Below, in pieces: positions 42,379 to 51,315 of a stretch of DNA of 64,000 nucleotides; position 1 is the stretch's first letter, and each line of letters opens with the position of its first letter. Position numbers and translations under genes: made by a program. Source of the DNA: VBOC01 sp964512655 (lineage in GTDB: Bacteria; Bacteroidota; Ignavibacteria; UBA10030; SZUA-254). A model generated the notes under the pieces. That model saw only the letters and a program-made list of their open reading frames with translations, was not told the origin of the DNA and searched no databases. The stretch is from NCBI GenBank assembly GCA_964512655.1, contig CAZEJT010000003.1, positions 62,001 to 126,000 of the forward strand, read 5' to 3'.

Positions 42379-43188
42379 TCAGAGCGACGCCTTTGTAACC
42401 GTTTTTTCGGGCTGCTGGGCCCACTTGGCAACTACCTGATCCTCGAACCTGAGGTCGAGCGACTGCAGCTTCTCGGGCCCCTGCGCCTTCACGACGGTAT
42501 TCCAGAATGTCCGGAGGAGATAGAGCTTCTTCGCAGTCGCGCCCCGTCCGAAAATGATCGGAGCCGGGCCTTCGACCGAAAAAAGAGTGATGTCTCCGCC
42601 GCGGTTCATGTTGATTTCCGATATAAAATGAAACAGGTTCGAATCGGTCGTGCGCGCGACGCGCAGGATCTCGAGCGCGTCCGCAATTTCCCCGTTGCCG
42701 ACTGTTTCTCCCGCTTTCGCGTTCTGCATGCCGGTCACACCGCTGATGATCGGAAGGTCGAGCTTGAGAGAGGACTGCCTGAACGGCATCAGGACGCCCG
42801 ATTCATCGACGTACCAGACCTGCCCTCCGTTCACGGTCGCGACCGGCTCGCGCTCCTGGACCGATATGAGAAGCGCGTCGGGGAATTCCCGCGTTACGGT
42901 TGCGCTTCTGACAAACGGGTTGGCCGAAATCTGCTGCTGGGCTCCGGCCAGGTCGATGTCGAAGAGCGGCGTGTTCATCGGAACTCTGGCGAGCCCTGCG
43001 ATCTCGGGCGCTGTCAGGGCGTGGAGGCCTTCAACCTGGACGTGCCGGAGCCGCAGCGACTTCTTCCACGGTATCGAGAATGCGAAGACCAGCATCATGC
43101 ACAAAAGGAGGGGAATCAGCAGCCAGAGTCCCCAGCGCTTCTGGTCTCGATCTTCGGTCATACTATCGTTCTGATCCTGTGCCGTCAT
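42379..43188 (-). CDS. ftsQ: Cell division protein FtsQ/DivIB
   Basis: 269 residues. A short cytoplasmic part and one membrane helix (GLWLLIPLLLCMMLVFAFSI) are followed by a POTRA domain (LRHVQVEGLHALTAPEI, TPLFDIDLAGAQQQI, NPFVRSATVTREFPDALLIS) and the FtsQ beta domain (VWYVDESGVLMPF). It links early and late divisome proteins through FtsB/FtsL. The start overlaps the murB stop by four bases. Confidence 0.92.
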   Translation of the reverse strand: MTAQDQNDSMTEDRDQKRWGLWLLIPLLLCMMLVFAFSIPWKKSLRLRHVQVEGLHALTAPEIAGLARVPMNTPLFDIDLAGAQQQISANPFVRSATVTREFPDALLISVQEREPVATVNGGQVWYVDESGVLMPFRQSSLKLDLPIISGVTGMQNAKAGETVGNGEIADALEILRVARTTDSNLFHFISEINMNRGGDITLFSVEGPAPIIFGRGATAKKLYLLRTFWNTVVKAQGPEKLQSLDLRFEDQVVAKWAQQPEKTVTKASL

Positions 43189-44138
43189 TCGTATACCTCG
43201 CGATTCACGTCTTCGGGGAATCCGATCAGTTTAACTTCCAACTCAAGGGAAATCCCGAACTTTTCCCGGACCGCCTTCCGGGCGAGCTTGATCAACTCGA
43301 GGATGTCGCTTGCCGTCGCATCCCCGAGGTTTACGATGAAGTTCGCATGCCGCTCCGAGATCTGGGCCCCCCCTTCGCGGGTCCCCTTCATCCCCGCCTC
43401 ATCGAGGAGTTTCGCGGCAAAGCTTCCCGGGGGGTTCTTGAACATGCTCCCCGAGTTCGGGAAGTTCACCGGTTGCGCCCGGTTTCGTTTCATCATCAAC
43501 TCTTTTCGCCGCTTCATGATCTCTTCCTTGTCTCCCGGCTCGAGCCTGAAGGAGGCGCCGAGGACGATGTCCTCGCCGAACCCCGACTTCCGGTACTGAA
43601 AGCCGGCCTGATCTTTCGGCACCCGAATGATCTCGCCGTTCCTGAGGACCTCGACGTCGGCCAGATGATCGGAGATTTCGCCTCCGTACGCCCCGGCGTT
43701 CATCAGGACTCCTCCGCCCACCGTGCCCGGAATTCCGGGAAGCATCTCGACCCCCTTGAGCCCCTGCTGAACGCAGAAATCCACAAAGCGGGCCATCGTG
43801 ACTCCGGCATCGACAAAGACAACCCCTTTCTCCGCACGCATCCCGACGAGTCCCTGCTCGAGATTCAGCACCGCCCCGCGCACGCCTTTGTCGCTCACGA
43901 GCATGTTGCTTCCCTTGCCGATCACAAGGCAGGGAACGCTCTCGCGGTTGAGGAACGGGACGATGGCCGCAACGTCTTGCTTGTCAGCCGGCTCGAGAAA
44001 ATAATCCGCGGGGCCGCCCACGCGAAACGACGTGTACTTGCTCAGCGGCTCGCCGAGCCGGATCTGCCCCCGGAAATGCTTCCGTATATCGTCGATATTA
44101 ATCACTTCAACTTCTGCGGTTTCGAATTCCGTTTCCAA
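43185..44138 (-). CDS. murB: UDP-N-acetylenolpyruvoylglucosamine reductase MurB
   Basis: 317 residues. FAD-binding type: YTSFRVGGPADYFLEP, VIGKGSNMLVSDKGVRG, MLPGIPGTVGGGVLMNAGAY. The substrate domain has PNSGSMFKNPPGSFAAKLLD, with the Ser proton donor in GSMFKNP, and ISERHANFIVNLGDATASD. It reduces the enolpyruvyl group to give UDP-MurNAc. It is transcribed after murC with a 12-bp gap and overlaps ftsQ by four bases. Confidence 0.96.
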   Translation of the reverse strand: METEFETAEVEVINIDDIRKHFRGQIRLGEPLSKYTSFRVGGPADYFLEPADKQDVAAIVPFLNRESVPCLVIGKGSNMLVSDKGVRGAVLNLEQGLVGMRAEKGVVFVDAGVTMARFVDFCVQQGLKGVEMLPGIPGTVGGGVLMNAGAYGGEISDHLADVEVLRNGEIIRVPKDQAGFQYRKSGFGEDIVLGASFRLEPGDKEEIMKRRKELMMKRNRAQPVNFPNSGSMFKNPPGSFAAKLLDEAGMKGTREGGAQISERHANFIVNLGDATASDILELIKLARKAVREKFGISLELEVKLIGFPEDVNREVYE

Positions 44139-44150
44139 GCTCGTCGGCCG

Positions 44151-45536
44151 TCACTTACGCTTGTGCAACTGTTTGAGAAATTCTTCCCCGCTTTTCCAGA
44201 TGTCTCCCGCGCCCATGGTGATCACAATGTCATTCGGCTTTGCGATCTTCATCAGCATCGCCGGAACCTCCTTCTTGTCGGCGAGGTAGTAGGCGTCTTT
44301 ATGCCCGTATTGTCTCGCCGCGTTCACGATCAGTTCCCCCGTTACTCCCTGGATCGGTTCCTCGCGCGCCGGATAGACGTCCGTCACGATCAGCACGTCG
44401 GAGAGGAGGAACGATTTCGCAAATTCCTCGTAAAAGTCGCGCGTCCTCGAGTAGAGGTGCGGCTGGAACACGCACACGACGCGGCGCCGCCACCCGGCCT
44501 TCGCTCCGGAGAGCGTCGCCGAGCATTCTGTGGGGTGGTGGGCGTAATCGTCGTACACCGTGATCCCGTCGACCTCCCCCTTTTTCTCCCACCGGCGGTA
44601 AACGCCCGTGAACTTCTCGATTCCCGCTTTCGCCCGCTCGAAGCCCACCCCGAGTTCGAGTCCCACGGCGATCGCGGCCAGCGCATTCTGAACGTTGTGC
44701 CGGCCCGGGATCTGCAAGGTTACCTGGCCCAGCTCGTGCCGCTCCCGAACGACCGAAAACACGGACGTATTCCCCTTGAAGTGGATGTCGAGCGCCTGAA
44801 TGTCGGCCTGCGGATTCAATCCGTAGGTGATCGTCTTTTTATTATTGAGGCGCGGCATGATATCCTGCAGGGCCGGTTCATCGAGGCAGAGGACGATGAA
44901 TCCGTAAAACGGCACTTTGTTCGCGAACTGCGTGAAGGCCCCCTTGATTTCCTCGAAGTCGCGGTAGCAATCGAGATGGTCCGTCTCAAGCGTCGTGAGC
45001 ACGGCGATGGTCGGAGTGATTGAAAGGAACGAGCGGTCGAACTCGTCCGCTTCCACGACGATAAACTCGCCGTGCCCCAGGCGGGCGTTCGTCCCCCCGA
45101 GACCGCTGAGCTTCCCGCCCACGATGACCGTCGGGTCGAGCCCCCCTTCCATCAGGACGAGGCTGACCATGGACGTGGTGGTCGTTTTCCCGTGCGTTCC
45201 GGCAATTCCGACCCCGTACTTCAATCTCATGACCTCGGCAAGCATCTCCGCCCGCCGGATCACCGGAATGTTCCTCTTTCGGGCCTCACGGATTTCCGGG
45301 TTCTCGGGGCCGATGGCGGAAGAGTAAACGAGGGCATCCACATCCGGCCCGACGTTTTTATCGAGATGCCCTTCCCTGATATCGGCGCCGAGGGATTGGA
45401 GGCGCTCGGTGACTTCGCTCAAGGACCGGTCAGACCCGCTCACCTTGAAGCCCTGATCGAGCAGGATCTCGGCGATGCCGCTCATGCCGATGCCGCCGAT
45501 CCCGACGAAGTGTATTTTCTTAATCGACCTGAACAT
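44151..45536 (-). CDS. murC: UDP-N-acetylmuramate-L-alanine ligase MurC
   Basis: 461 residues with the three-domain Mur ligase plan: HFVGIGGIGMSGIAEILLDQ (UDP-binding), GIAGTHGKTTTTSMVSLVL (ATP P-loop), VEADEFDRSFL, and the C-terminal domain with YDDYAHHPTE and FQPHLYSRT. It adds L-alanine to UDP-MurNAc in the cytoplasm. It is separated from the upstream cell-wall genes by two non-wall genes (half-size TSUP and PH-like membrane protein). Confidence 0.97.
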   Translation of the reverse strand: MFRSIKKIHFVGIGGIGMSGIAEILLDQGFKVSGSDRSLSEVTERLQSLGADIREGHLDKNVGPDVDALVYSSAIGPENPEIREARKRNIPVIRRAEMLAEVMRLKYGVGIAGTHGKTTTTSMVSLVLMEGGLDPTVIVGGKLSGLGGTNARLGHGEFIVVEADEFDRSFLSITPTIAVLTTLETDHLDCYRDFEEIKGAFTQFANKVPFYGFIVLCLDEPALQDIMPRLNNKKTITYGLNPQADIQALDIHFKGNTSVFSVVRERHELGQVTLQIPGRHNVQNALAAIAVGLELGVGFERAKAGIEKFTGVYRRWEKKGEVDGITVYDDYAHHPTECSATLSGAKAGWRRRVVCVFQPHLYSRTRDFYEEFAKSFLLSDVLIVTDVYPAREEPIQGVTGELIVNAARQYGHKDAYYLADKKEVPAMLMKIAKPNDIVITMGAGDIWKSGEEFLKQLHKRK

Positions 45537-45549
45537 TGCCGTCCGATTG

Positions 45550-45912
45550 TCATTTCCCCAGAATCATCTTCAACGAAATCAGGAAGAGCGCTGCGCCAAA
45601 GATCTTTCTGAGTGTGTCTGATGGAAGCTGGTGCGCGAAAAGGCCGCCGAAATATCCACCCACGATGAAGCCGAGACAGAGGAGTCCCGCTACTTTGAGA
45701 TCGACATGACCCGCCTTGTAGTAACTCATCGCCGCGAAGATCCCGATGGGGGGGATGAGCATGGCAAGCGTCGTTCCCTGCGCCATGTGCTGTTCCCATC
45801 CGTAGATGTACACGAGCGCCGGCACGATGAAGACCGCGCCCCCGATGCCGAGGACTCCGGATATGACTCCGACGACGAGTCCGAGCACAATGAATTGCAG
45901 TATCTGCCCCAT
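45550..45912 (-). CDS. Half-size TauE/SafE (TSUP) membrane protein
   Basis: 120 residues, four predicted membrane helices: LGLVVGVISGVLGIGGAVFI, the family signature GIGGAVFIVPALVYIYG, GTTLAMLIPPIGIFAAMSYY, and GLLCLGFIVGGYFGG with FGAALFLISLKMIL. Full TauE/SafE permeases have two such halves (~250 residues), so this would have to dimerise. Substrates in the family are sulfite, sulfonates and related anions; none can be assigned. It lies inside the dcw cluster, 13 bp before murC, co-directional. Start and end look intact, so it is not an obvious truncation. Confidence 0.75.
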   Translation of the reverse strand: MGQILQFIVLGLVVGVISGVLGIGGAVFIVPALVYIYGWEQHMAQGTTLAMLIPPIGIFAAMSYYKAGHVDLKVAGLLCLGFIVGGYFGGLFAHQLPSDTLRKIFGAALFLISLKMILGK

Positions 45913-45933
45913 GGATCTCCTTCTCCGCTGTTC

Positions 45934-46440
45934 TCAGTGTCTGCTGAAATCAAACCGTTTCCCCTTGGGAATGCTCTGCGCAATGCGTTGCATCTCCATG
46001 ATCAATTCTTTCTCGTGCTCGTACCGTCCGACCCGGATCCGAAAGAGCCGCCTGCGCTGCTTCATCTTGAACACGATCACCTGCGAACGGCCCGCCGTCT
46101 GCACTCTCCGCTCGCGCCCGATGTGAAACCACTCGATCGAAGAGAGCGGAATCTCCCGCTGATGGAATTTGTGGTGGAAGATGATCTTGTCCGCCGCGAT
46201 GATCAGCTTGCGGTCGCGCGCCTTGTTCAGTCCGAGCACCACGAACGAAATGATCACGAACAGAATGATGATGTAGAGAATCGGATCGGAAACGAGCGAC
46301 GGGAGGCGCTCGAAGGTGATCGTTCCCCTGATTCCACCGTACAGCAACAATGTCACGAGATAGAGCAACGCCTGCTGGTAATAAAAGTCGAGCTTATACT
46401 TGAACACCTTTGCGCCCGGAGGCAGCGCTGTCGGTTCCAT
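45934..46440 (-). CDS. PH-like (YdbS/bPH2-type) membrane protein
   Basis: 168 residues from ATG 46440, 7 bp after the murG stop; the longer frame to 46572 lies inside murG. Two membrane helices (QQALLYLVTLLLYGGI and PILYIIILFVIISFVVLGL) are followed by a beta-rich domain (RKLIIAADKIIFHHKFHQRE, IPLSSIEWFHIGRE, SQVIVFKMKQRRRLFRIRVG) of bacterial PH-like character and a final helix (HEKELIMEMQRIAQSI). Function unknown. Its place between murG and murC suggests an envelope role. Confidence 0.65.
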   Translation of the reverse strand: MEPTALPPGAKVFKYKLDFYYQQALLYLVTLLLYGGIRGTITFERLPSLVSDPILYIIILFVIISFVVLGLNKARDRKLIIAADKIIFHHKFHQREIPLSSIEWFHIGRERRVQTAGRSQVIVFKMKQRRRLFRIRVGRYEHEKELIMEMQRIAQSIPKGKRFDFSRH

Positions 46441-46447
46441 CGTGCCG

Positions 46448-47587
46448 CTATCTCGGTGCGGCTGCGATAGAGGCGCCCCGAGAGCCGCCCCGGGCCAGCG
46501 CCAGCACGCGTTCGGCAATGCGCAGCGCCGCGTCCGGTTTCCCGAGCTTCCTGCTCCTTGTGCCCATTTCAATCAGGCGCCGCTCCTCGAGAGCCCCGAG
46601 GATTCTCGTCTCCAGCGATTCGAGGGCTTCATGATCATAGACGATCTCCGCCGCGCCCGCCTCGGCCATTGACCGGGCGTTTTCCACCTGATGATTCGCC
46701 GCCGCGTGCGGATACGGAACGAGAATCGCGGGTTTCCCCAGCCGCGTCAGCTCTGCAATCGTCGTCGCGCCCGCCCGGCAGACCACGAGGTCGGCCACGC
46801 GGTACGCGTATTCCATCTTGTCGATAAAGGCGCCGACCCACGCGCGTGCCGGGCCCCACTCTTCACAGAGCTTCTGCTCGTTCGCTGCGTCCGCTTCGCC
46901 CGTCTGCCACACGATCCTGATGTCGCTCTTCATCAGCTGTTCGAGACTCTTCTCGATCGCCGCGTTGATTGACCTCGCGCCGAGGCTTCCGCCGAAGATC
47001 AGAACCGTCCTCCCCGCAAACGCGGGGTCGAAGCCGAAGTAGCGGCTCGCCTCATTCATGTCCACACCGTCGAGTCCCGCACGCGTCGGGTTGCCCGTCA
47101 CGAAGACCCCTTCCGTGCGGTCGATGAAGCTTGCGGAGCCCTCAAACGTCAGGTGTACTTCGTCGACTTTTCGGGCAAGAATGCGCGTCGTGATCCCCGG
47201 ATAGCTGTTCTGCTCCTGAATGAGGGTCGGCACCCCAAGCGAGACCGCCGAGCGGAGCACCGGGCCGGAGACATAACCGCCGGTCCCGACAACGACGTCC
47301 GGCCTGAAGTTCCGTATGATCCGCGCCGCCTGCATCAACCCCACCGCAGTCCTGACGGGAAAGAGAAGGTTGCTCGCATGAAATCCTCTGCGAAAACCGC
47401 CGATCCAGATCGACCGGAACCGGTACCCTTTGCGCGGGACGACGGTCGCCTCGATTTTGTCTTTCGTCCCGATGAAAAGTATCTCCGCTCGGGGCTCGAG
47501 CCGCTTGAGCTCATCGGCGATCGCGAGGGCAGGGAAGAGATGCCCGCCGGTGCCGCCGCCCGAGAATATTGCGCGCACGTCCCCCAC
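46448..47587 (-). CDS. murG: UDP-GlcNAc:lipid I glycosyltransferase MurG
   Basis: About 379 residues if the GTG at 47587 is used. This start has GGAAAGG 9 nt upstream, directly follows the ftsW stop and gives MGDVRAIFSGGGTGG, the normal MurG N-terminus. ATG starts at 47608 and 47623 would extend into ftsW. GT28 motifs: GGGTGGHLFPALAIADEL, VVVGTGGYVSGPVL, LIQEQNSYPGITTR, FGGSLGARSINAAIE, CRAGATTIAEL and PYPHAAANHQVENAR. It adds GlcNAc to lipid I on the cytoplasmic face to give lipid II. It ends in a basic, low-complexity tail. Confidence 0.95.
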   Translation of the reverse strand: MGDVRAIFSGGGTGGHLFPALAIADELKRLEPRAEILFIGTKDKIEATVVPRKGYRFRSIWIGGFRRGFHASNLLFPVRTAVGLMQAARIIRNFRPDVVVGTGGYVSGPVLRSAVSLGVPTLIQEQNSYPGITTRILARKVDEVHLTFEGSASFIDRTEGVFVTGNPTRAGLDGVDMNEASRYFGFDPAFAGRTVLIFGGSLGARSINAAIEKSLEQLMKSDIRIVWQTGEADAANEQKLCEEWGPARAWVGAFIDKMEYAYRVADLVVCRAGATTIAELTRLGKPAILVPYPHAAANHQVENARSMAEAGAAEIVYDHEALESLETRILGALEERRLIEMGTRSRKLGKPDAALRIAERVLALARGGSRGASIAAAPR

Positions 47588-47588
47588 A

Positions 47589-48755
47589 TCAGTAGACCTT
47601 TCCGACATTTGCTTCGCCGGCATTGACCGATCCGACCACCGGCACCTGGCGCGCTCTCGGGTGCAGGTCGGTCTGCGACGAAATATTGAGCAGCACTCCC
47701 ACCGCGCATGCCGAGAAGACCATCGACGAGCCGCCGTAGCTGACGAACGGCATCGGAAGACCGGTTGTCGGCAGGATCCCCAGCGTCACGCCCGCGTTGA
47801 TGAGAGCGTAGAACGTGATGGCGCAGGTGGCTGCGATAGCGAGATTCCGGCCGAAGACGTCGCGCGCAAACCGGGCGATCTTGAATCCCCTGAATGCAAT
47901 CGTCAGAAAGAGGAGCATGCAGAACATCGTGCCCACGAAGCCGTACTCCTCGCCGACGATCGAAAACACGAAGTCGCCGTACGACTCCGGCAGGAAGAAG
48001 TCGCGCTGTTTGCTCTCTCCGGGGCCGACCCCGAAGATCCCGCCGTTCCCGAAGCCGAGGATTCCCTGCGACGACTGGTAGGTGGATTTGGGCGTAGCTC
48101 CGCCGATGCCAAAGAAGGCCATGAGCCGGATACGCCGGTATTCTGCGCTCAGCATATAGATGAGGAGAAGCGGAACGAGGACTGCAAACGTGAGAGCGAG
48201 ATGCGAGAACTTCGCCCGCCCGATAAACAGCATGATGAGGCTCAGGAAAAAGATCATCGCACCCATGCTGAAATTCGGCTGAAGCATGACGAGACCCGTG
48301 ACGACGCCGATCCAGACCATCATCGGAACGAAACCCCGCTTGAAATCGCGTATGAGTTCCCCCTTGATCGCAATCAGCGAGCAGAGGTGGAAGAGAAGAG
48401 CGTACTTCGCAAACTCAGAAGGCTGAAAGCCGATGCTGCTGTAGCGAAGCCAGCGCGTGGCGCCCTTCGCCTCGCCTCCGAGGACAAGGGTGACCATCAG
48501 CAGCGCCACGGCCGCGACGACCCCGAACTTCGTGAAGCGCTGCAGTTTGTGATAATCGACTCTCAATCCGATAAACATCCCGATCATGCCGAGGAGGACT
48601 TTGACCGCATGGCTCGTAAGCATCCTGGTGCTCTCGCCGTACTTTGCCAGTGCGTAGCTTGCCGAGGCGCTGTAGACGACGCCGAGGCTCATCAGCATCA
48701 GCGTCAGCACGGCGATGAACATCGCAAAGTCAACATGATTGCGCTGGGAGCTCAT
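47589..48755 (-). CDS. ftsW: Lipid II polymerase FtsW (SEDS family)
   Basis: 388 residues with about ten membrane helices. SEDS signatures: GVVYSASASYALA, GATRWLRYSSIGFQPSEFAK, the large extracellular loop with STYQSSQGILGFGNGGIFGV, GESKQRDFFLPESYGDFVFS, EEYGFVG, and GLPMPFVSYGGSS near the end. It polymerises lipid II into septal glycan with FtsI. The start overlaps the murD stop by four bases (48752-48755). Confidence 0.95.
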   Translation of the reverse strand: MSSQRNHVDFAMFIAVLTLMLMSLGVVYSASASYALAKYGESTRMLTSHAVKVLLGMIGMFIGLRVDYHKLQRFTKFGVVAAVALLMVTLVLGGEAKGATRWLRYSSIGFQPSEFAKYALLFHLCSLIAIKGELIRDFKRGFVPMMVWIGVVTGLVMLQPNFSMGAMIFFLSLIMLFIGRAKFSHLALTFAVLVPLLLIYMLSAEYRRIRLMAFFGIGGATPKSTYQSSQGILGFGNGGIFGVGPGESKQRDFFLPESYGDFVFSIVGEEYGFVGTMFCMLLFLTIAFRGFKIARFARDVFGRNLAIAATCAITFYALINAGVTLGILPTTGLPMPFVSYGGSSMVFSACAVGVLLNISSQTDLHPRARQVPVVGSVNAGEANVGKVY

Positions 48756-50194
48756 AGTGCGTTCACAATCTCCTTGAAGACGCGGCCCCGGTGCTCGTAG
48801 TTCTCAAACCAGTCGAACGATGAGCAGGCCGGCGACAAAAGCACAACGTCGCCCGGGCTGGCCAGCCCGCGCGCGATGTTCACCGCCTCCTGCATCGATC
48901 CGGCCTTCACCACGTTCTGCCGCCCTACGAACGCCTGGTACACCTTGTCGGCCGACTCGCCGATGGCGACGATCGCCTTGACATGCTTATCGGCCAGCTC
49001 GTAGAGCTTCGAGTAGTCGTTTCCTTTATCCCGGCCGCCGAGAAGGAGAACGACCGGCTCTTCGAACGATTGGAGGGCGTACCAGACCGAATCGACGTTC
49101 GTCGCTTTCGAGTCGTTCACGTAGCCGACGCCGTCGACCTCGCGTACAAATTCGAGACGGTGCTCGACGCCCTTGAAGTTCTTGAGGGTCGCCCTGAGAG
49201 AAGGCGCAGGTACCTCGACGGCGAACGCAACGAGAGTCGCCGCCATCGCGTTGTACAGGTTGTGGATTCCCCGCATGCTGATGTCTTCGGCCGGGACGAT
49301 TGGTTTCCTGATGCCTTCGAGTGCGACGGTCAGCTCTCCGTTTTCCACAAACGCCCCTTCATCGGTTGTCTGCTTCATCCCGAAAGCAAGAATGCGCCCC
49401 GCATGCGGGCGCCGGAAGCGCACCTGCTCGCGCGTCTCCGGATCGTCGGCGTTATAGATCAGCATGTCGCGCGAGTCCTGATTCTCGAAGATCCTCGACT
49501 TCGACGCAGCGTATTTCTTGAAATCGTTTTCGTAGCGGTCGAGATGGTCGGGCGTGATGTTCAGGATAACCGCGATTGCCGGGTGAAACGTCTCGATGGT
49601 ATCAAGCTGAAAACTGCTGACCTCGAGGACTGCCAGCGAGTCTTTCGTGAGCTCATCGAGCACCGAGGAAAACGCCGTGCCGATATTCCCGGCAACCACA
49701 TGGGCTTTTCTTGCGTCGGCGAGCATCCGGCCGATAAGAGTCGTGGTGGTCGTTTTGCCGTTCGTTCCCGTCACGGCCACAATCGGCGACGGGCAGAACC
49801 AGCTTGCTATCTCCAGCTCGCTCACCACCCGAAGGCCGCGTCTCTCCGCCTCAACCACAAGCGGGATCCTCGACGGTATCCCCGGGCTGATCACCAGAAG
49901 ATCCGTGTCGAGGACCTTCGCCGAATGCGCCCCGGTCTCGAACGGGATGCCGAGGGATCTGAGCCGGGCAAGGTTCTCCTTCAGCCGGTCGGGGCCCGCG
50001 ATGTCGCTCACAAAAACGGAAGCGCCGCTGCGCTGCAGAAGCTGCGCGACTCCGACTCCGCTCCTTGCGGCGCCAAGCACGGTGACCCGTTTTCCTTTGA
50101 CCCCTGTATCAGGCATAGATCCTATGGGCCGGTGATCCAGAAAGAATTGATGTTCGGAAACTGTCTGTACAGTCTGCACGCCCCACCCGCTCAT
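48752..50194 (-). CDS. murD: UDP-N-acetylmuramoylalanine-D-glutamate ligase MurD
   Basis: 480 residues if it begins at the ATG in the ATGA overlap with mraY. A start at 50116 (MPDTGVKGKRVTVLGAARSG) would give a more usual N-terminus, so the first 26 residues are uncertain. Motifs: VLGAARSGVGVAQLL, VAVTGTNGKTTTTTLIGRML, LEVSSFQLDTI, ILNITPDHLDRY, VNDSKATNVDSV, LLLGGRDKGNDYSKL and LLSPACSSFDWFENYEHRG. It adds D-glutamate to UDP-MurNAc-L-Ala. Confidence 0.95.
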   Translation of the reverse strand: MSGWGVQTVQTVSEHQFFLDHRPIGSMPDTGVKGKRVTVLGAARSGVGVAQLLQRSGASVFVSDIAGPDRLKENLARLRSLGIPFETGAHSAKVLDTDLLVISPGIPSRIPLVVEAERRGLRVVSELEIASWFCPSPIVAVTGTNGKTTTTTLIGRMLADARKAHVVAGNIGTAFSSVLDELTKDSLAVLEVSSFQLDTIETFHPAIAVILNITPDHLDRYENDFKKYAASKSRIFENQDSRDMLIYNADDPETREQVRFRRPHAGRILAFGMKQTTDEGAFVENGELTVALEGIRKPIVPAEDISMRGIHNLYNAMAATLVAFAVEVPAPSLRATLKNFKGVEHRLEFVREVDGVGYVNDSKATNVDSVWYALQSFEEPVVLLLGGRDKGNDYSKLYELADKHVKAIVAIGESADKVYQAFVGRQNVVKAGSMQEAVNIARGLASPGDVVLLSPACSSFDWFENYEHRGRVFKEIVNAL

Positions 50195-51315
50195 CGAACT
50201 TTAAACGTCGCCAGACTCAGGATCATGAGCAGAATCGCCATGATATAAAACCTGGTGACGATCTTCGGCTCGGGCCACCCGAGCATCTCGAAGTGGTGGT
50301 GAAGGGGGGCCATCTTAAAGACACGCCGCCCCTCGCCGTATTTCCGCTTCGTGTACTTGAAATAGTACCGCTGGATGATCACCGAGAGGGTTTCCACGAG
50401 GAACACCCCGCCCAGGGTCGGAAGCAGCAGCTCTTTCTTTATTAACACGCAAAGCGCCCCGAGAGCGCCCCCGAGGGCCAGCGATCCCGTGTCGCCCATG
50501 AAGACCTGGGCCGGATACGCGTTGAACCAGAGAAAACCGAGCGACGCGCCCACCATGGCCGCGCAATAGATGCTCAGCTCCCCGTTCCCGCGGAGATACG
50601 GGATGGTCAGATACTGGCTTATGACCGCGTTCCCCGAGACGTAGCTGATGACCGCGAGGGTCAACCCCACGATTCCGATGATGCCCGCCGCAAGCCCGTC
50701 GAGCCCGTCCGTAAGGTTGACCGCATTGCTCGTCGCGGTGATGACAAAGATGACCATCGGGATGTAGAGGTAGCCGAAGTCGATTTCCATGTGCTTGAAG
50801 AACGGCACCGTCGTGCTCGACTTGATCTTCCAGAGATCCGGGTCGATATATTGCGGATAGAAATAGATCACGCACCCCACGAAAGCGCCCACGAGTATCT
50901 GGCCGATGAGCTTGTATTCCTCGATGAGGCCCTTGCGCTTCTTTCTCACAACCTTCAGATAATCGTCGAGCCATCCGACGGCGCCGAGGGCCGCCGTCAC
51001 GAAGAGAATGAGAAAGATGTATCCGTTCTTGATATCCGCCCAGAGCGCCGCCGGGACGAGAATCGCGGCGAGAAGTATCAGGCCCCCCATCGTCGGCGTT
51101 CCCGCCTTGCTCAGGTGCGACTTCGGCGCCTCGAGCTTCGCCGCCTCTCCGATCTGGTGGTCCCTGAGCATGCGAATGATCTTGGGCCCCAGCCAGAAGG
51201 AGATGATCAGCGCGGTGATCGCCGCCGCCCCGGCGCGGACCGTGATGTAGCGGAACATCCCGAAGCCCGGGGGACTGTACCTGTGCCGGATGTAATCGAG
51301 CAGGTAGTAGAGCAT
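50191..51315 (-). CDS. mraY: Phospho-MurNAc-pentapeptide transferase MraY
   Basis: 374 residues, about ten membrane helices. Signatures: TPTMGGLILLAAILVP, GAVGWLDDYLKVVRKKRKGL, NAVNLTDGLDGLAAG, FNAYPAQVFMGDTGSLALGG, and the cytoplasmic APLHHHFEMLGWPEPKIVTR near the end. It transfers phospho-MurNAc-pentapeptide to undecaprenyl phosphate to form lipid I. The ATG overlaps the upstream stop by one base (TGATG-type junction). Confidence 0.96.
   Translation of the reverse strand: MLYYLLDYIRHRYSPPGFGMFRYITVRAGAAAITALIISFWLGPKIIRMLRDHQIGEAAKLEAPKSHLSKAGTPTMGGLILLAAILVPAALWADIKNGYIFLILFVTAALGAVGWLDDYLKVVRKKRKGLIEEYKLIGQILVGAFVGCVIYFYPQYIDPDLWKIKSSTTVPFFKHMEIDFGYLYIPMVIFVITATSNAVNLTDGLDGLAAGIIGIVGLTLAVISYVSGNAVISQYLTIPYLRGNGELSIYCAAMVGASLGFLWFNAYPAQVFMGDTGSLALGGALGALCVLIKKELLLPTLGGVFLVETLSVIIQRYYFKYTKRKYGEGRRVFKMAPLHHHFEMLGWPEPKIVTRFYIMAILLMILSLATFKVR

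Noticed and set aside
43080..45023. A 647-codon plus-strand ORF opposite murB and murC
   Set aside because: Long antisense frames are common in GC-rich genes; the opposite strand holds two certain Mur genes and the translation has shadow-like composition (Arg/His/Asp-rich, no domain). The same applies to antisense ORFs at 4483-6033, 9892-11415, 36725-38014, 40025-40942, 48983-50248 and 55047-56384.
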